From JAJAZB01 sp964244295 (lineage in GTDB: Bacteria; Bacteroidota; Bacteroidia; Cytophagales; Spirosomataceae), in NCBI GenBank assembly GCA_964244295.1, contig CAXTIG010000049.1, positions 1 to 47,388 on the forward strand: a stretch of 47,388 bases of DNA. The letters run 5' to 3'. The first letter of the stretch is position 1. The number at the start of each line of letters is the position of its first letter. A program made the position numbers and the translations under genes. The notes under the pieces are model-generated. The model was not told the origin of the DNA and ran no database searches. It saw only the letters and a program-made list of their open reading frames with translations. Shown in pieces: positions 47,044-47,388 of the stretch.

Positions 47044-47306
47044 TGCTCTGCTTTGCGCTGTTTCAAAAAAGAGATGTAACCGTTGAGCAGCTTAAGAATT
47101 TTAGCGTAGTGAAGGCGGTGGGTGGTCAGTTCCTCAGTGGGAATGAATCCCTCGTCGTGAGCACAAATAAGATGGTCCATGCATTCGGTGAGGGAACCCC
47201 GCGCCTGGCGGCAGAATTGAATATTTTCCTGGAAATGATACCGTCCGTACCCCTCGGCAATGTTGGCCGTCGTGCTCCGGGACGCCCGAATAAGTTGGTC
47301 AACCAA
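47040..47306 (-). CDS. four-helix-bundle protein (S23 family), N-terminus damaged or cut
   Basis: The C-terminal 88 residues are clear S23-family sequence: VDQLIRASRSTTANIAEGYGRYHFQENIQFCRQARGSLTECMDHL, with the last helix LKLLNGYISFLKQ. Upstream in the same frame the sequence continues as LLNTLFKFPPDEKYRL, which also fits the family, but an in-frame TGA at 47358-47360 comes before any ATG, and the first helix of the family is missing. Either a TTG near 47306 starts a shortened protein, or the gene is frameshifted near the window edge. It is the second S23-like gene in the window, also bordered by an inverted repeat. Confidence 0.7.
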   Translation of the reverse strand: MVDQLIRASRSTTANIAEGYGRYHFQENIQFCRQARGSLTECMDHLICAHDEGFIPTEELTTHRLHYAKILKLLNGYISFLKQRKAEQ

Positions 47307-47388
47307 CCGGTATTTTTCATCTGGCGGAAATTTGAAGAGAGTGTTCAGTAAAGTGTGTCAAGTATGCAATCGTTAACTTGACCACCCA

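Overview
The window looks like chromosomal DNA from a GC-rich member of the Bacteroidota, most likely order Cytophagales (Spirosoma-like relatives). I infer this from the SusC/SusD pair, the DUF3857, DUF1080 and BT_3928-type proteins, the Bacteroidota-style -7 promoter element TAnnTTTG, the lack of strong Shine-Dalgarno sequences, and the pheT - coiled coil - zapA - rny gene order. Genus and species cannot be read from the sequence. I saw no rRNA, tRNA, CRISPR array, prophage or insertion sequence. The only transposase-like gene is a REP-associated one (RAYT).

Layout. 1-4.2 kb: a short-chain dehydrogenase, an AT-rich DEDDh exonuclease, and a minus-strand pair made of an exported xylose-isomerase-like protein and a vSGLT-like Na+/sugar symporter. 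4.3-9 kb: proS, a Gly/Asn/Tyr/Ser-rich lipoprotein and a FadL-like outer-membrane protein. 9-17.5 kb: a minus-strand group (DUF1599, DoxX/BT_3928, a polytopic membrane protein, aroK), then plus-strand folP, a class IV aminotransferase, an M15 peptidase-like lipoprotein and a BON-LysM protein, then two very small minus-strand genes. 17.7-23 kb: a minus-strand operon of pheT, an inserted four-helix-bundle gene, a coiled-coil gene, zapA and rny. 23-25 kb: a MazF/PemK toxin with its upstream partner, and an exported TonB-C/TPR protein. 25-35.3 kb: an S9 peptidase fused to an FGE-like domain, a RAYT gene between two identical hairpins, three DUF3857 paralogues and a DUF1684 protein. 35.6-44.3 kb: ribE, then a glycan locus of susC-like, susD-like, tandem DUF1080 and Gfo/Idh/MocA genes. 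44.4-47.4 kb: a decayed lipoprotein copy, its intact relative, an unknown small protein, a REC-LytTR regulator and a four-helix-bundle gene with a damaged N-terminus.

How genes may work together. The SusCD/DUF1080/Gfo-Idh locus, together with the exported TIM-barrel protein and the Na+/sugar symporter at the other end of the window, fits oxidative (3-keto) breakdown of glycosides. The DUF1599/DoxX genes and folP lie back to back, which resembles a conserved Bacteroidota neighbourhood. pheT to rny looks like one housekeeping transcription unit.

The most unusual feature is the intergenic DNA. Nearly every gap holds a long inverted repeat, from about a dozen unrelated sequence families. Several arms are perfect over 33-40 bp, several are built from 9-15 bp tandem units, and many run into or include the stop codon of the neighbouring gene. 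The RAYT gene is bracketed by one of these families, in the manner of a REPtron.
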